A program made the translations under genes and the position numbers. Below the pieces are notes generated by a model that saw only the letters and a program-made list of their open reading frames with translations, had not been told where the DNA came from and did no database searches. DNA of 20,770 bases from Bacteroidales bacterium UBA4243 (GTDB taxonomy: Bacteria; Bacteroidota; Bacteroidia; Bacteroidales; F082), in NCBI GenBank assembly GCA_002396205.1, contig DGXB01000106.1:1-20770 (forward strand), read 5' to 3'. Shown one piece after another: positions 1 to 7,105 of this stretch. The stretch's first letter is position 1, and each line of letters begins with the position of its first letter.

Positions 1-1376
1 TTGTGGCAGAGGTCGATGATGTCGGTCAGGAACTCACGGTAGTCCAGTTTGTGGTTGACGGCATACTGGATGCAGCGGTTGAGGTTGATGGTGAGGACGC
101 TCTTGGAGCCTGTGGACACGCCGCCGGCGCCGAGGGTGTAGCTGAAGCCGTTGTCGGTGATTTCGTTGCGCAGACGGCAGCAGCTGCTGAGGGAGTCGGC
201 GTTGTCGGAGATATAGGTGAAGAACGAGTGTCCCTCGGCATACATCTCGGCCGTGAACTGAGCCATGTCCTGGTCCACGAAGCGGCCGTTCTTGTCGTAG
301 AGCAGGGCCATGGTCTCGACGGGGAAGGTGAGGACGGCCTTGGTGCGTTCCTGGTTGAACCAGCGCATGAAGCGCTTCTGCAGCCACTTGAGGCCGTCCC
401 AGTCGGGTTCGCTGCCGTCGGGGAAGCGGAACTCGCCGAAGAGGGAGCGGAAGTAGGGCTCGTCGTAGTAGGCGATGTTCCAGAAGACAGCCTGGTAGTT
501 GCGGGCGCCGGTGGGCTGGTTGAGGCTGTAGACGATCTGTTCGAAGCAGTCGGTGACGATTTTGTCCATCGTCTTCTGCCGCAACGAGAGGTCCACCACG
601 CGGCCGGGCTCCTTCCAGTAGTCCTTGCCGTAGTCCTTCTGGATGAAGTAGTTGAGGTACATCAGGAACTCCGGCGTGGCACAGGCGCCGCTGAGCATGG
701 AGCTCACCATGAAGACCATGTTGATGAAACCGCCGCAGAAGCTCTTGAGGTTGGTGGGAGCCGTGCTGTTGCCGCCGATGCTGGTGGTGCCGCCCAGCAG
801 CCAGGGATACATGGTGATGGAGGCGCAGTAGTTGGCCAACGAGGTCTCGTCGTTCTTGTAGATGAAGTGGTTGTTGAGCAGGTAGAGGTAGCGGTCGGCG
901 AGTTCCTTGCCGTACATCTCCTTGATGCGGTCGGTGAGCAGGCGCCGGTTGATGCGGATGAAGCTCGACTTGGGTAGCTCGCCGATGAGTGTGGCGATGT
1001 TTTTCTTCTCCACGTTGGCGTTGGCGTCGTACTTCGAGCCGGTGGCGGCGTTCGAGGCGTTGACGTAGTTGCTCAGGAAGTCGATTTTCTCGCGGATCTC
1101 GCGGTCTTCGGTGTGTTTTTGGCGGTACAGGATGTAGTTTTTGGCCACAGTGTAATACTGTTCGGCCATCAATGCCGTTTCCACCTGGTTCTGGATTTCC
1201 TCGACGGTCATGCCGTTGGTCACGCGGACGCGGCTCAGGATGCCGTTGAGGTCCTCGTCGGTGGCGTAGAACCCCGAAGCGAGGAAGGCCTTGCTGATGG
1301 CCACTTTGATTTTTTCGAGTGAGAAGGCTTCCTGCTTGCCGTCTCGTTTGGTGATGTATAGTCCTCCGTTGCTCAT
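1..1376 (-). CDS. nrdD: Anaerobic ribonucleoside-triphosphate reductase (class III), N-terminal part, cut by window edge
   Basis: Oxygen-sensitive glycyl-radical enzyme that reduces ribonucleoside triphosphates to deoxynucleotides for DNA synthesis. Translating from the ATG at 1376 gives MSNGGLYITKRDGKQEAFSL, an ATP-cone (allosteric nucleotide-binding) start of about 90 residues, followed by the catalytic barrel. Visible family signatures are NSTAPTNLKSFCGGF near residue 205 and SLSSCCRLRNEI near residue 396; the latter cysteines probably include the finger-loop thiyl-radical site. About 458 residues are present. The zinc site, the C-terminal glycyl-radical loop and any nrdG activase gene would lie beyond base 1. 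A Bacteroidota promoter lies about 85 bp upstream. Long plus-strand ORFs over this region are antisense shadows. The family call is sure; the subtype rests on remembered motifs. Confidence 0.92.
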   Translation of the reverse strand, partial: MSNGGLYITKRDGKQEAFSLEKIKVAISKAFLASGFYATDEDLNGILSRVRVTNGMTVEEIQNQVETALMAEQYYTVAKNYILYRQKHTEDREIREKIDFLSNYVNASNAATGSKYDANANVEKKNIATLIGELPKSSFIRINRRLLTDRIKEMYGKELADRYLYLLNNHFIYKNDETSLANYCASITMYPWLLGGTTSIGGNSTAPTNLKSFCGGFINMVFMVSSMLSGACATPEFLMYLNYFIQKDYGKDYWKEPGRVVDLSLRQKTMDKIVTDCFEQIVYSLNQPTGARNYQAVFWNIAYYDEPYFRSLFGEFRFPDGSEPDWDGLKWLQKRFMRWFNQERTKAVLTFPVETMALLYDKNGRFVDQDMAQFTAEMYAEGHSFFTYISDNADSLSSCCRLRNEITDNGFSYTLGAGGVSTGSKSVLTINLNRCIQYAVNHKLDYREFLTDIIDLCH

Positions 1377-1461
1377 ATAGATATGCTCGTTTTCAAAATT
1401 TCGTGAAATCGCTGGTTTTCAATAGGTTCATAGTTCTTTTTCAGGGGTGAACCTCGTTTTG

Positions 1462-1494
1462 CAAAGGTATATCATTTTGTTTTCACCGACCAAA
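1462..1494 (-). promoter_or_regulatory. Bacteroidota-type promoter of nrdD
   Basis: Read on the minus strand this is TTTG, 21 bp, then TACCTTTG. It matches the phylum consensus (TTTG at -33, TAnnTTTG at -7) in sequence and spacing. Transcription would start near 1455 and leave a leader of roughly 80 nt before the nrdD ATG. No Shine-Dalgarno sequence is visible, as is usual in this phylum. Confidence 0.7.
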
Positions 1495-1602
1495 TTAATC
1501 CGTCATTTTTTTCTCAACAAAATTATCAACAGGGCTAATTGGGTGATTTCATTATCTTTGCATCCGATATTTAGAATGGGTTTTTGTTTTGGCTCTAGCT
1601 TT

Positions 1603-1793
1603 GGCGGATTTGCAATGCGCCTGCCTTAAATATCAGCATTTGCAATGCGGAAACACACACACATTTCTTCCTTGTTTTTCCGAAAAAACTGCTATATTTG
1701 CCGCTGAAAAGAAATCATTGCCATGAAAGCCTCTGCCATAGAAAGGGATTGCAAATCCCCATACTCGGCACCAGCGAATTGCAAATTCGCTGG
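1603..1793. repeat. Cluster of four TTGCAA-cored palindromes (REP-like)
   Basis: Four short hairpins share the core TTGCAA or its complement-like form. 1603-1621 has arms GGCGGATT/AATGCGCC with one mismatch. 1636-1648 is GCATT-TGC-AATGC. 1745-1759 is GGGATT-GCA-AATCCC. 1771-1793 is a perfect 10-bp stem CCAGCGAATT-GCA-AATTCGCTGG. They fill the roughly 600-bp non-coding stretch 1377-1981, which also holds a TATATTTG -7-like site at 1693-1700 and no convincing gene. The 1723-1932 frame reads straight through two of the hairpins. The pattern resembles REP sequences, but the family is not identified. Confidence 0.7.
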
Positions 1794-1981
1794 AACGGGT
1801 TGTGAAGGCATAAGACACGCTCTGCAAAACATAATAGGGCACAATTGGATAAGCCCAACAACACCTTGGTTTAAATATATAAAGTATAAGCCAAGACTAT
1901 ATGCTCAGTTCGGATGGAGTGAACTTTGGTGAAAAACATGAATAAACTATATTTTCAAGAAAACAATTAAAAACAAATAAA

Positions 1982-2524
1982 ATGAAAAAAGCTTTAGTCA
2001 TCGGATTGATCTCATTGATCACAAGTTGTTGTTCAAAAATCTATCCATCAAAGGACGATTTTCTAACAATTCCTAAAACACAGTATTCAGGAAATGAATT
2101 ACGGATAGATGGGTTTTTCTATCGAACATGGGAAAATGGAACAAAGTATTCTGATATTACATTTCTCTATAATAATGGTGTATTGTTTCAAGGAAATGGC
2201 GCTGGTGATTTGTCTCAATTAATGGAATATGCACGAGAAACTCTTCTACATCATAATCAGTTAATAGAAAAAAAAGCGTTTTGGGGATTATTTCTCGTTG
2301 AAGGCAACAAAATCATGTTTGAGCGATGGAAAGCAACGCAATTAGGCTATCTTGTTTATAGAGAGGAAGGGGTTATTATTAATGACACCACCTTTGTTAT
2401 GACAGAAGTAAGCAGGATAAATCAAGGAATTAAGACAGAAACGAAGCCGATAGAATGGACATATTACTTTTGTGAGTTTTCTGCCAAACCCGATAGCACG
2501 AATACTGTTATTGGAAACTACTAA
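1982..2524 (+). CDS. Small SPII lipoprotein of unknown function
   Basis: Encodes 180 residues. The N-terminus MKKALVIGLISLITSCC is a short lipoprotein signal peptide with lipobox ITSC, so the mature protein should be lipid-anchored and possibly surface- or periplasm-exposed. The rest is polar and contains several aromatic stretches (for example FFYRTWENG), with no family I recognise. The start is supported by the signal peptide and by the AT-rich AAATAAA just before the ATG. The gene is markedly AT-rich, with A/T-ending codons, unlike the GC-rich genes on both sides, and lies between two copies of a GCATTTGCAATGCGG repeat. This suggests recent acquisition or a different selective regime. No neighbour shares its strand and spacing closely enough to form an operon. 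Confidence 0.75.
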   Translation: MKKALVIGLISLITSCCSKIYPSKDDFLTIPKTQYSGNELRIDGFFYRTWENGTKYSDITFLYNNGVLFQGNGAGDLSQLMEYARETLLHHNQLIEKKAFWGLFLVEGNKIMFERWKATQLGYLVYREEGVIINDTTFVMTEVSRINQGIKTETKPIEWTYYFCEFSAKPDSTNTVIGNY

Positions 2525-2565
2525 TTGTAAAAGTACTTTTAGCCATTATGTTATACCCCGTTCTT

Positions 2566-2616
2566 CCGAATTTCCAAATTCGGGAGCAGCGAGTATTAGC
2601 ATTTGCAATGCGGAAA
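2566..2616. repeat. Second REP-like palindrome pair
   Basis: Contains a perfect hairpin CCGAATTT-CC-AAATTCGG (2566-2583) and the hairpin GCATT-TGC-AATGC (2599-2611). The AGCATTTGCAATGCGGAAA at 2598-2616 is an exact direct repeat of 1635-1653, so copies flank the low-GC lipoprotein gene. Confidence 0.7.
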
Positions 2617-2695
2617 AAAATCGTCCTGACAACCTCTCAATGTATATCTTTGTCGCCTAAACAAGCATCTAACGTCAGAAAAATCAAGGAAAAAC

Positions 2696-2725
2696 TTGCG
2701 CATTGCCGGGAAATGCCTACTTTTG
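2696..2725 (+). promoter_or_regulatory. Bacteroidota-type promoter of rnr
   Basis: TTG (2696-2698), 19 bp, then TACTTTTG (2718-2725): a near-consensus -33/-7 pair. The predicted start site falls at about 2731, directly on the double palindrome that follows. The leader to the rnr ATG is about 125 nt. Confidence 0.65.
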
Positions 2726-2729
2726 CAAC

Positions 2730-2758
2730 GTAACATGTGTTACCGTAACCCGTGTTAC
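2730..2758. promoter_or_regulatory. Double GTAAC-N4-GTTAC palindrome at the rnr start site (operator-like)
   Basis: Two dyads, GTAAC-ATGT-GTTAC at 2730-2743 and GTAAC-CCGT-GTTAC at 2745-2758, lie 15 bp apart. They also sit inside a larger dyad AACGTAAC...GTTACGTT. Position immediately after the -7 element fits a repressor operator. Tandem leader hairpins in the mRNA are the alternative. The binding factor is unknown. Confidence 0.45.
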
Positions 2759-2805
2759 GTTATCATAAAACATATTGTAAACGATTGAAATATGCCATTC
2801 CATTT

Positions 2806-2852
2806 TAATCTTAAATCTTGAATTTTGAATCTTAAATCTTAAATCTTGAATT
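2806..2852. repeat. Low-complexity AATCTTA heptamer repeat in the rnr leader
   Basis: The units AATCTTA and AATCTTGAATT alternate through this stretch and end 4 bp before the rnr ATG. The result is an AU-rich, weakly structured ribosome landing region rather than a Shine-Dalgarno site. Confidence 0.6.
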
Positions 2853-2856
2853 AGTT

Positions 2857-5064
2857 ATGCCAAAAAAGAAAAAAATAGAAAACAAACTCAGCACTTTCAC
2901 GAGTGTGATTCTCGGCATCTTCGCCGACGAACCCTTCCGCCCGAAAAACTACAAGCAGGTCTGCAAGATCATGGGTATCAAGGACCAAGCGGGCAAGGAC
3001 GTAGTGTATAAACTCCTTATCGACCTGAAAGACCAAGGCCTTTTGGACGAGGCGCGCCCCTATAGCTATGTGATGAGCAAGGCGGGCTTGGCACAGTTCG
3101 GGCCGAAGCAGCGATATGTGGAAGGCACGGTGGAGATGAAGTCGACGGGCAAGGCCTACGTCATCCCCGACGACGGCGAAGGCGAGGACATCTTCATCGC
3201 GGCCAACAACACCTACAAGGCCCTGCATGGCGACCGCGTGCGCGTGGCCATGTTCCCCAAGCGCAACAACGCGAAGCCCGAAGGCGAAATCGTGGAGGTG
3301 CTCGAACGCAAGCATACCGACTTCGTGGGCGTGTTGAGCATCTCGCATGGTTACGTCTACGTCCGCCCCGATGTGGACTGGATGCCGGTCGACATCTTCA
3401 TTCCACGTGGCGGACTGCATCGCGCCAAAGACGGCGACAAGGTCATCGCCCACCTCGTGGATTGGCCCGACGGCTCGGGCAACCCCTTCGGCGAAATCAC
3501 CCGCGTGCTTGGCAAGCCTGGCGAGAACGACGTGGAGATGGAGTCGATTTTGGCTGCCCACGAATATCCCATCGAGTTTCCCAAGGAGGTGGAAAAGGAA
3601 GCCGGCAAGATCCCGACCAAGATCAGCAAGGACGAAATCAAGCGCCGCCGCGACTTCCGCAAGACCTTCACCATCACCATCGACCCTGCTGATGCAAAGG
3701 ACTTTGACGACGCCATCAGCTTGCAGAAGATGAAGAATGGCCATTGGGAGGTAGGTGTCCACATCGCCGATGTGTCGCACTACGTCCGCCCCGGCTCGGC
3801 CATCGACCACGAGGCTCTTGAACGCGGCACGAGCGTCTACCTCGTCGACCGCACCATCCCCATGCTGCCCGAGAAGCTCTGCAACAACGTCTGCTCGCTC
3901 CGTCCCGACGAGGAAAAACTGACCTTCTCCGTCGTTTTCGAGATGGACGACGACGCCAAGATCTACGACCGTTGGATTGGCAAGACCATTATCAAGTCGT
4001 GCCGCCGCTATACCTACGAAGAGGTGCAGACCATGATTGAAGGCGGCCCTGGCGACTACAAGGACGAAATCATGACCTTCCATAGCCTGGCCACCAAACT
4101 GCGTGAGCAACGTATGGCCTTGGGCAGCATCAATTTCCATTCGGAAGAGGTGAAATTCGTCCTCGACGAGAACAAGAAACCCATTGATACTTATGTGCGT
4201 GTGCAGAACGAGTCGCATGAATTAATCGAAGACTTCATGCTGCTCGCCAACCGCACCGTGGCCGAGACCTTCGGCAAGCCCGAGAGCAAATGGCACAACA
4301 ACACCTTCGTCTATCGTGTGCACGACGAACCCAATCCCGAGAAACTCAACAAGTTCATGCTGCTTATCTCGCGCCTCGGCTATACGATGGACGTCAGCTC
4401 GCGTAGCAAATTGGTCAACTCCTACAACAAACTGTTCCAAGACGTGGAAGGCAAGGGCGAGAAGAACCTCATCGAAACCGTTGCTCTGCGCACCATGGCC
4501 AAGGCCGTCTACAGCACCGACAACATCGGGCACTACGGCTTGGCCTTCGACTATTACACCCACTTCACTTCGCCCATCCGCCGCTATCCCGACCTGATGG
4601 TGCACCGACTGATAGAAAGGTATCTCATTGAGGGGCAAGGCTCGGTCGACAAGAAGGAATACGAGGATATGTGCGTCCACGCGAGTGAGATGGAGAAGCA
4701 GGCCGAGGAGATGGAACGCCAATCAATCAAGTACAAGCAGGCCGAGTATCTGCAAGACAAGATTGGGCAGGTGTTTGAAGGCTTGGTATCGGGCGTGAGC
4801 AAGTGGGGTCTCTTCGTGGAGCTGAAAGGCAACAAATGCGAGGGCTTGGTGCGCTACGAGGACCTTCCTGGCGACTATTATTACCTCGACGATGACAACT
4901 TCCGCGTCATCGGGCAGGAAACGGGGCGCGTCATCACCTTGGGCGACGAGGTGCGCGTGGTGGTGAAGGCTGTCGACCTTTTCAAGCATCGCATGGAGTT
5001 CGAGATGCTGGCCGATATGCCCAAAAACACCAAGAAAACCAAACAAAAACGCCTCGTTTCATAA
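2857..5064 (+). CDS. rnr: Ribonuclease R (3'-5' exoribonuclease, RNB family)
   Basis: Processive 3'-5' hydrolytic exoribonuclease that degrades structured RNA, mRNA decay intermediates and defective rRNA in the cytoplasm. The 735-residue product has the full RNase R order. A winged-helix-like N-terminus spans about residues 15-70. Two cold-shock/OB domains follow (about 85-135 and 155-205). The RNB catalytic domain begins near 265 with IDPADAKDFDDAIS, whose D276, D282, D284 and D285 are the metal-binding aspartates. An S1 domain starts near 648 (VFEGLVSGVSKWGLFVELKG), followed by a Lys-rich tail. The start MPKKKKIE is the only ATG that keeps the basic N-terminus. The gene has its own promoter with a dyad operator-like element and appears monocistronic. 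Length is typical of the family. Confidence 0.96.
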   Translation: MPKKKKIENKLSTFTSVILGIFADEPFRPKNYKQVCKIMGIKDQAGKDVVYKLLIDLKDQGLLDEARPYSYVMSKAGLAQFGPKQRYVEGTVEMKSTGKAYVIPDDGEGEDIFIAANNTYKALHGDRVRVAMFPKRNNAKPEGEIVEVLERKHTDFVGVLSISHGYVYVRPDVDWMPVDIFIPRGGLHRAKDGDKVIAHLVDWPDGSGNPFGEITRVLGKPGENDVEMESILAAHEYPIEFPKEVEKEAGKIPTKISKDEIKRRRDFRKTFTITIDPADAKDFDDAISLQKMKNGHWEVGVHIADVSHYVRPGSAIDHEALERGTSVYLVDRTIPMLPEKLCNNVCSLRPDEEKLTFSVVFEMDDDAKIYDRWIGKTIIKSCRRYTYEEVQTMIEGGPGDYKDEIMTFHSLATKLREQRMALGSINFHSEEVKFVLDENKKPIDTYVRVQNESHELIEDFMLLANRTVAETFGKPESKWHNNTFVYRVHDEPNPEKLNKFMLLISRLGYTMDVSSRSKLVNSYNKLFQDVEGKGEKNLIETVALRTMAKAVYSTDNIGHYGLAFDYYTHFTSPIRRYPDLMVHRLIERYLIEGQGSVDKKEYEDMCVHASEMEKQAEEMERQSIKYKQAEYLQDKIGQVFEGLVSGVSKWGLFVELKGNKCEGLVRYEDLPGDYYYLDDDNFRVIGQETGRVITLGDEVRVVVKAVDLFKHRMEFEMLADMPKNTKKTKQKRLVS

Positions 5065-5071
5065 TTTTATG

Positions 5072-5079
5072 TACTTTTG
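5072..5079 (+). promoter_or_regulatory. Possible -7 element (TACTTTTG) upstream of the first BACON lipoprotein gene
   Basis: Matches TAnnTTTG and lies 24 bp before the ATG at 5104. No clear TTG is present at the expected -33 distance, so this is a half-site call. Confidence 0.45.
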
Positions 5080-5103
5080 CCAAAATTTTAAAATCACGTC
5101 ATT

Positions 5104-5916
5104 ATGGAAAAGAAAAACAGAGTCTTAATGTTGGCAATGCTGCTTCTGGCAGTGGTTAGCCTTTCGGGGTGCGTGAAGAAATACACCATCATTATCCCTA
5201 CAAACAACCTTTGGTTTGGGCTTGAGGCAAGCTCGCAAACCTTCGAAATCAAGGCCAATTGCGACTGGACCATCGCCAAGAACGACGATGCCGAGTGGTA
5301 CACCATTTCGCAGATGGAAGGGAAAAACGACGCCACGATAACCATCACCGTTGAAGCCTTGGGCGACGCCGATTTCCGTGGAGCCTCGTTTGTCATCAAA
5401 TCGCCTGGCGGCCACGTGCGCCGCACGGTTTTCGTCAGCCAAAACAAGCTCGACTTCAATGGTCTGATGAACAAGGTGTTCGGCGTTTCGAGCGTTGAGC
5501 ACTGGAACACAGATTATTACGGCATGATGATCGAGGACTCGTACAAGCATAAGGAATACGATCCTTACGACACCGCCACGGGCTACACCATGTATTTCCT
5601 TGCCGATGGCACCGGCGTGCAGATGGACCACCACAAAGACACCGCCGTCTACTATGCCTTCACCTATAACTACAACGCCGCCGACCAGATTCTTCACATC
5701 GAGTTTGAGACGGTGACCGATGCTCCCGAGAACTACGACCCCGAGGTGCTGACAGCCAGCGACTCGCTGTTCCGCTTCTTCCACGAGTATAAGGACAACT
5801 GGTGGGAACGCGCCGACATGCGCAAGATCGGCACCATCAATCCCGACCAAAAGGCTTTCCTCAGGCAGAAAACCATCAAACGCAAGGAAAACGAAGGAAT
5901 ATTTAGTATCCGATGA
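5104..5916 (+). CDS. BACON-domain lipoprotein, single BACON copy
   Basis: Encodes 270 residues. The signal peptide ends in the lipobox VSLSGC, so the protein is a predicted lipoprotein. Residues of about 28-115 form a BACON-type beta-sandwich: LWF at the first strand, FEIKANCDWTI, EWYTIS, and a closing strand VFVSQNKL. BACON domains are common in Bacteroidota surface proteins and were named for presumed carbohydrate binding, although other members are simple spacers. Residues 116-270 form a separate domain (FGVSSVEHWNTD, SYKHKEYDPYDT, DNWWERADMRKIGTI) that I do not recognise. It is shared almost residue for residue with the next gene, which shows tandem duplication. Role unknown; outer-membrane or periplasmic location inferred. 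Confidence 0.85.
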   Translation: MEKKNRVLMLAMLLLAVVSLSGCVKKYTIIIPTNNLWFGLEASSQTFEIKANCDWTIAKNDDAEWYTISQMEGKNDATITITVEALGDADFRGASFVIKSPGGHVRRTVFVSQNKLDFNGLMNKVFGVSSVEHWNTDYYGMMIEDSYKHKEYDPYDTATGYTMYFLADGTGVQMDHHKDTAVYYAFTYNYNAADQILHIEFETVTDAPENYDPEVLTASDSLFRFFHEYKDNWWERADMRKIGTINPDQKAFLRQKTIKRKENEGIFSIR

Positions 5917-5950
5917 TTTGTTGTAGAGACGTAGCGCGCTACGTCTCTAC
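5893..5950. repeat. 58-bp direct repeat, copy 1: gene end plus palindrome
   Basis: Covers the last codons of the first BACON gene, its stop codon and a perfect palindrome. The palindrome runs 5921-5952 with 16-bp arms TTGTAGAGACGTAGCG/CGCTACGTCTCTACAA. The same 58 bp recurs at 7037-7094 with one substitution. The palindrome could act as an mRNA 3'-end hairpin, but there is no T-run. Confidence 0.85.
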
Positions 5951-5974
5951 AAGTCTAATTAAAACCATAAATCA

Positions 5975-7060
5975 ATGAAAACAAGGAATTTAATCCTCGC
6001 CATCATCGCCTTGGCGATGCTTGGCCTTGCCAGTTGCAAGAAAGAGACCATCACCCTTTCGTCGTGCGACGTTTGGTTCCCGATAGAAGCCGACACCGTT
6101 TTCATCGACATCAATGCCGATTGCGACTGGTCGTTAAGCATCGACGACAATGCCGATTGGTACAGCGTCGCACCCACGAATAGCGACAGCGATAGCATCG
6201 GACAGCTCGTTGTTATCGCACAACCGATGGAAAACCAGGAAATCAGGAATTCCTCTTTTACCATCCTCTCGAAAAAAGGGAAAACCTCGGTCAAGGTGAA
6301 TGTCACGCAACAAAAGGAGACCATCACCTTGTCGGATTATGAGCTTTGGTTCCCCAAGGAAGCCGGCTCGAAATCCATCGAGATCAAGGCCAACTGCAAG
6401 TGGACGGTCGGCATCGACGACGGCGCCGATTGGTACACCCTTGCCCCCATGGCGGGCGAGCCGACAAATCAAGGCAACATAACCATCGCCACACAACCCT
6501 ACGAGGGCGAAGGTTACAGGAGTTCGTCGTTCACCATCACTTCCGAGCACGGCAGGGCGGTGGCGAAGGTTTACCTCTCGCAAAACAAACTCGAATTCGA
6601 CAAAATCATCAATCTGGTTTTTGGCGTGTCGAAAATCGAACATTGGAACACTGACTTTTTCGGGCAGATGATTGAGGACTCGTACAAGCACAAGGAATAC
6701 GACCCCTTCGATACCACAAAGGGCTACATGATGTATTTCTTTGAGGACGGGCATGGCGTGCAAAGGGACCACCACAAAGACACGGTCGTTTATTATGCTT
6801 TCACTTATGATTACAACCCGTCGATCCAAAATCTCCACATCGAGTTTGAGACGGTTTCCGACACCGTGATAGAGAGTTACGACGCTTCGGTGCTGACGGC
6901 CTCTGAAGAGTTGTTCCGCTTCATGCACGAATACAAGCCCAACTGGTGGGAACGTGCCGACATGCGCAAGATTGGCACGATAACGCCGCGCGAGAAATCG
7001 TTGGTGATGCGTGCCGCCACCAAACGCAAGGGCAAAGAAGGAATTTTTAGTATCCGATGA
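5975..7060 (+). CDS. BACON-domain lipoprotein, two BACON copies (paralogue of upstream gene)
   Basis: Encodes 361 residues. The signal peptide ends in LGLASC, a clear lipobox. Two BACON-like units follow, about residues 24-113 and 114-205. Both contain the pattern KETITLS..(D/E)(V/L)WFP, a (D/N)C(D/K)W strand, a DWY and a closing V.(V/L)(T/S)Q strand. The C-terminal domain (about 206-361) is colinear with that of the upstream paralogue, including SYKHKEYDP, DHHKDT and NWWERADMRKIGTI. The extra BACON unit points to an internal duplication after, or together with, the gene duplication. Only 58 bp separate the two genes, so they are probably co-transcribed with the membrane protein downstream. 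Predicted cell-envelope lipoprotein; ligand unknown. Confidence 0.85.
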   Translation: MKTRNLILAIIALAMLGLASCKKETITLSSCDVWFPIEADTVFIDINADCDWSLSIDDNADWYSVAPTNSDSDSIGQLVVIAQPMENQEIRNSSFTILSKKGKTSVKVNVTQQKETITLSDYELWFPKEAGSKSIEIKANCKWTVGIDDGADWYTLAPMAGEPTNQGNITIATQPYEGEGYRSSSFTITSEHGRAVAKVYLSQNKLEFDKIINLVFGVSKIEHWNTDFFGQMIEDSYKHKEYDPFDTTKGYMMYFFEDGHGVQRDHHKDTVVYYAFTYDYNPSIQNLHIEFETVSDTVIESYDASVLTASEELFRFMHEYKPNWWERADMRKIGTITPREKSLVMRAATKRKGKEGIFSIR

Positions 7061-7094
7061 TTTGTTGTAGAGACGTAGCGCGCTACGTCTCTAC
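7037..7094. repeat. 58-bp direct repeat, copy 2: gene end plus palindrome
   Basis: Second copy of the 5893-5950 element, differing at one base. The perfect palindrome here is 28 bp (7067-7094, arms GTAGAGACGTAGCG/CGCTACGTCTCTAC). It lies between the second BACON gene and the glycosyltransferase, ending 11 bp before the latter's ATG. Confidence 0.85.
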
Positions 7095-7105
7095 CCATTG
7101 ATACC

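Noticed and set aside
3..977. Long plus-strand open frame opposite nrdD
   Set aside because: It lies entirely antisense to nrdD, whose minus-strand frame shows clear family motifs. The plus product is Val/Ala/Glu/Gly-rich, typical of the complement of GC-rich coding sequence.
1723..1932. 69-codon plus frame after a TATATTTG element
   Set aside because: The frame reads through two palindromic repeats (1745-1759 and 1771-1793), shows no signal or domain, and its codons look non-coding.
2472..2733. Short plus frames after the AT-rich lipoprotein gene
   Set aside because: They overlap the lipoprotein end, the REP-like hairpins and the rnr promoter; no coding character.
2851..4218. 455-residue minus-strand open frame opposite rnr
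   Set aside because: Antisense shadow of the RNase R gene: His/Val/Ala-rich composition, no motifs, no promoter. The same applies to the frames opposite the BACON genes, the glycosyltransferase, gltX and galE.
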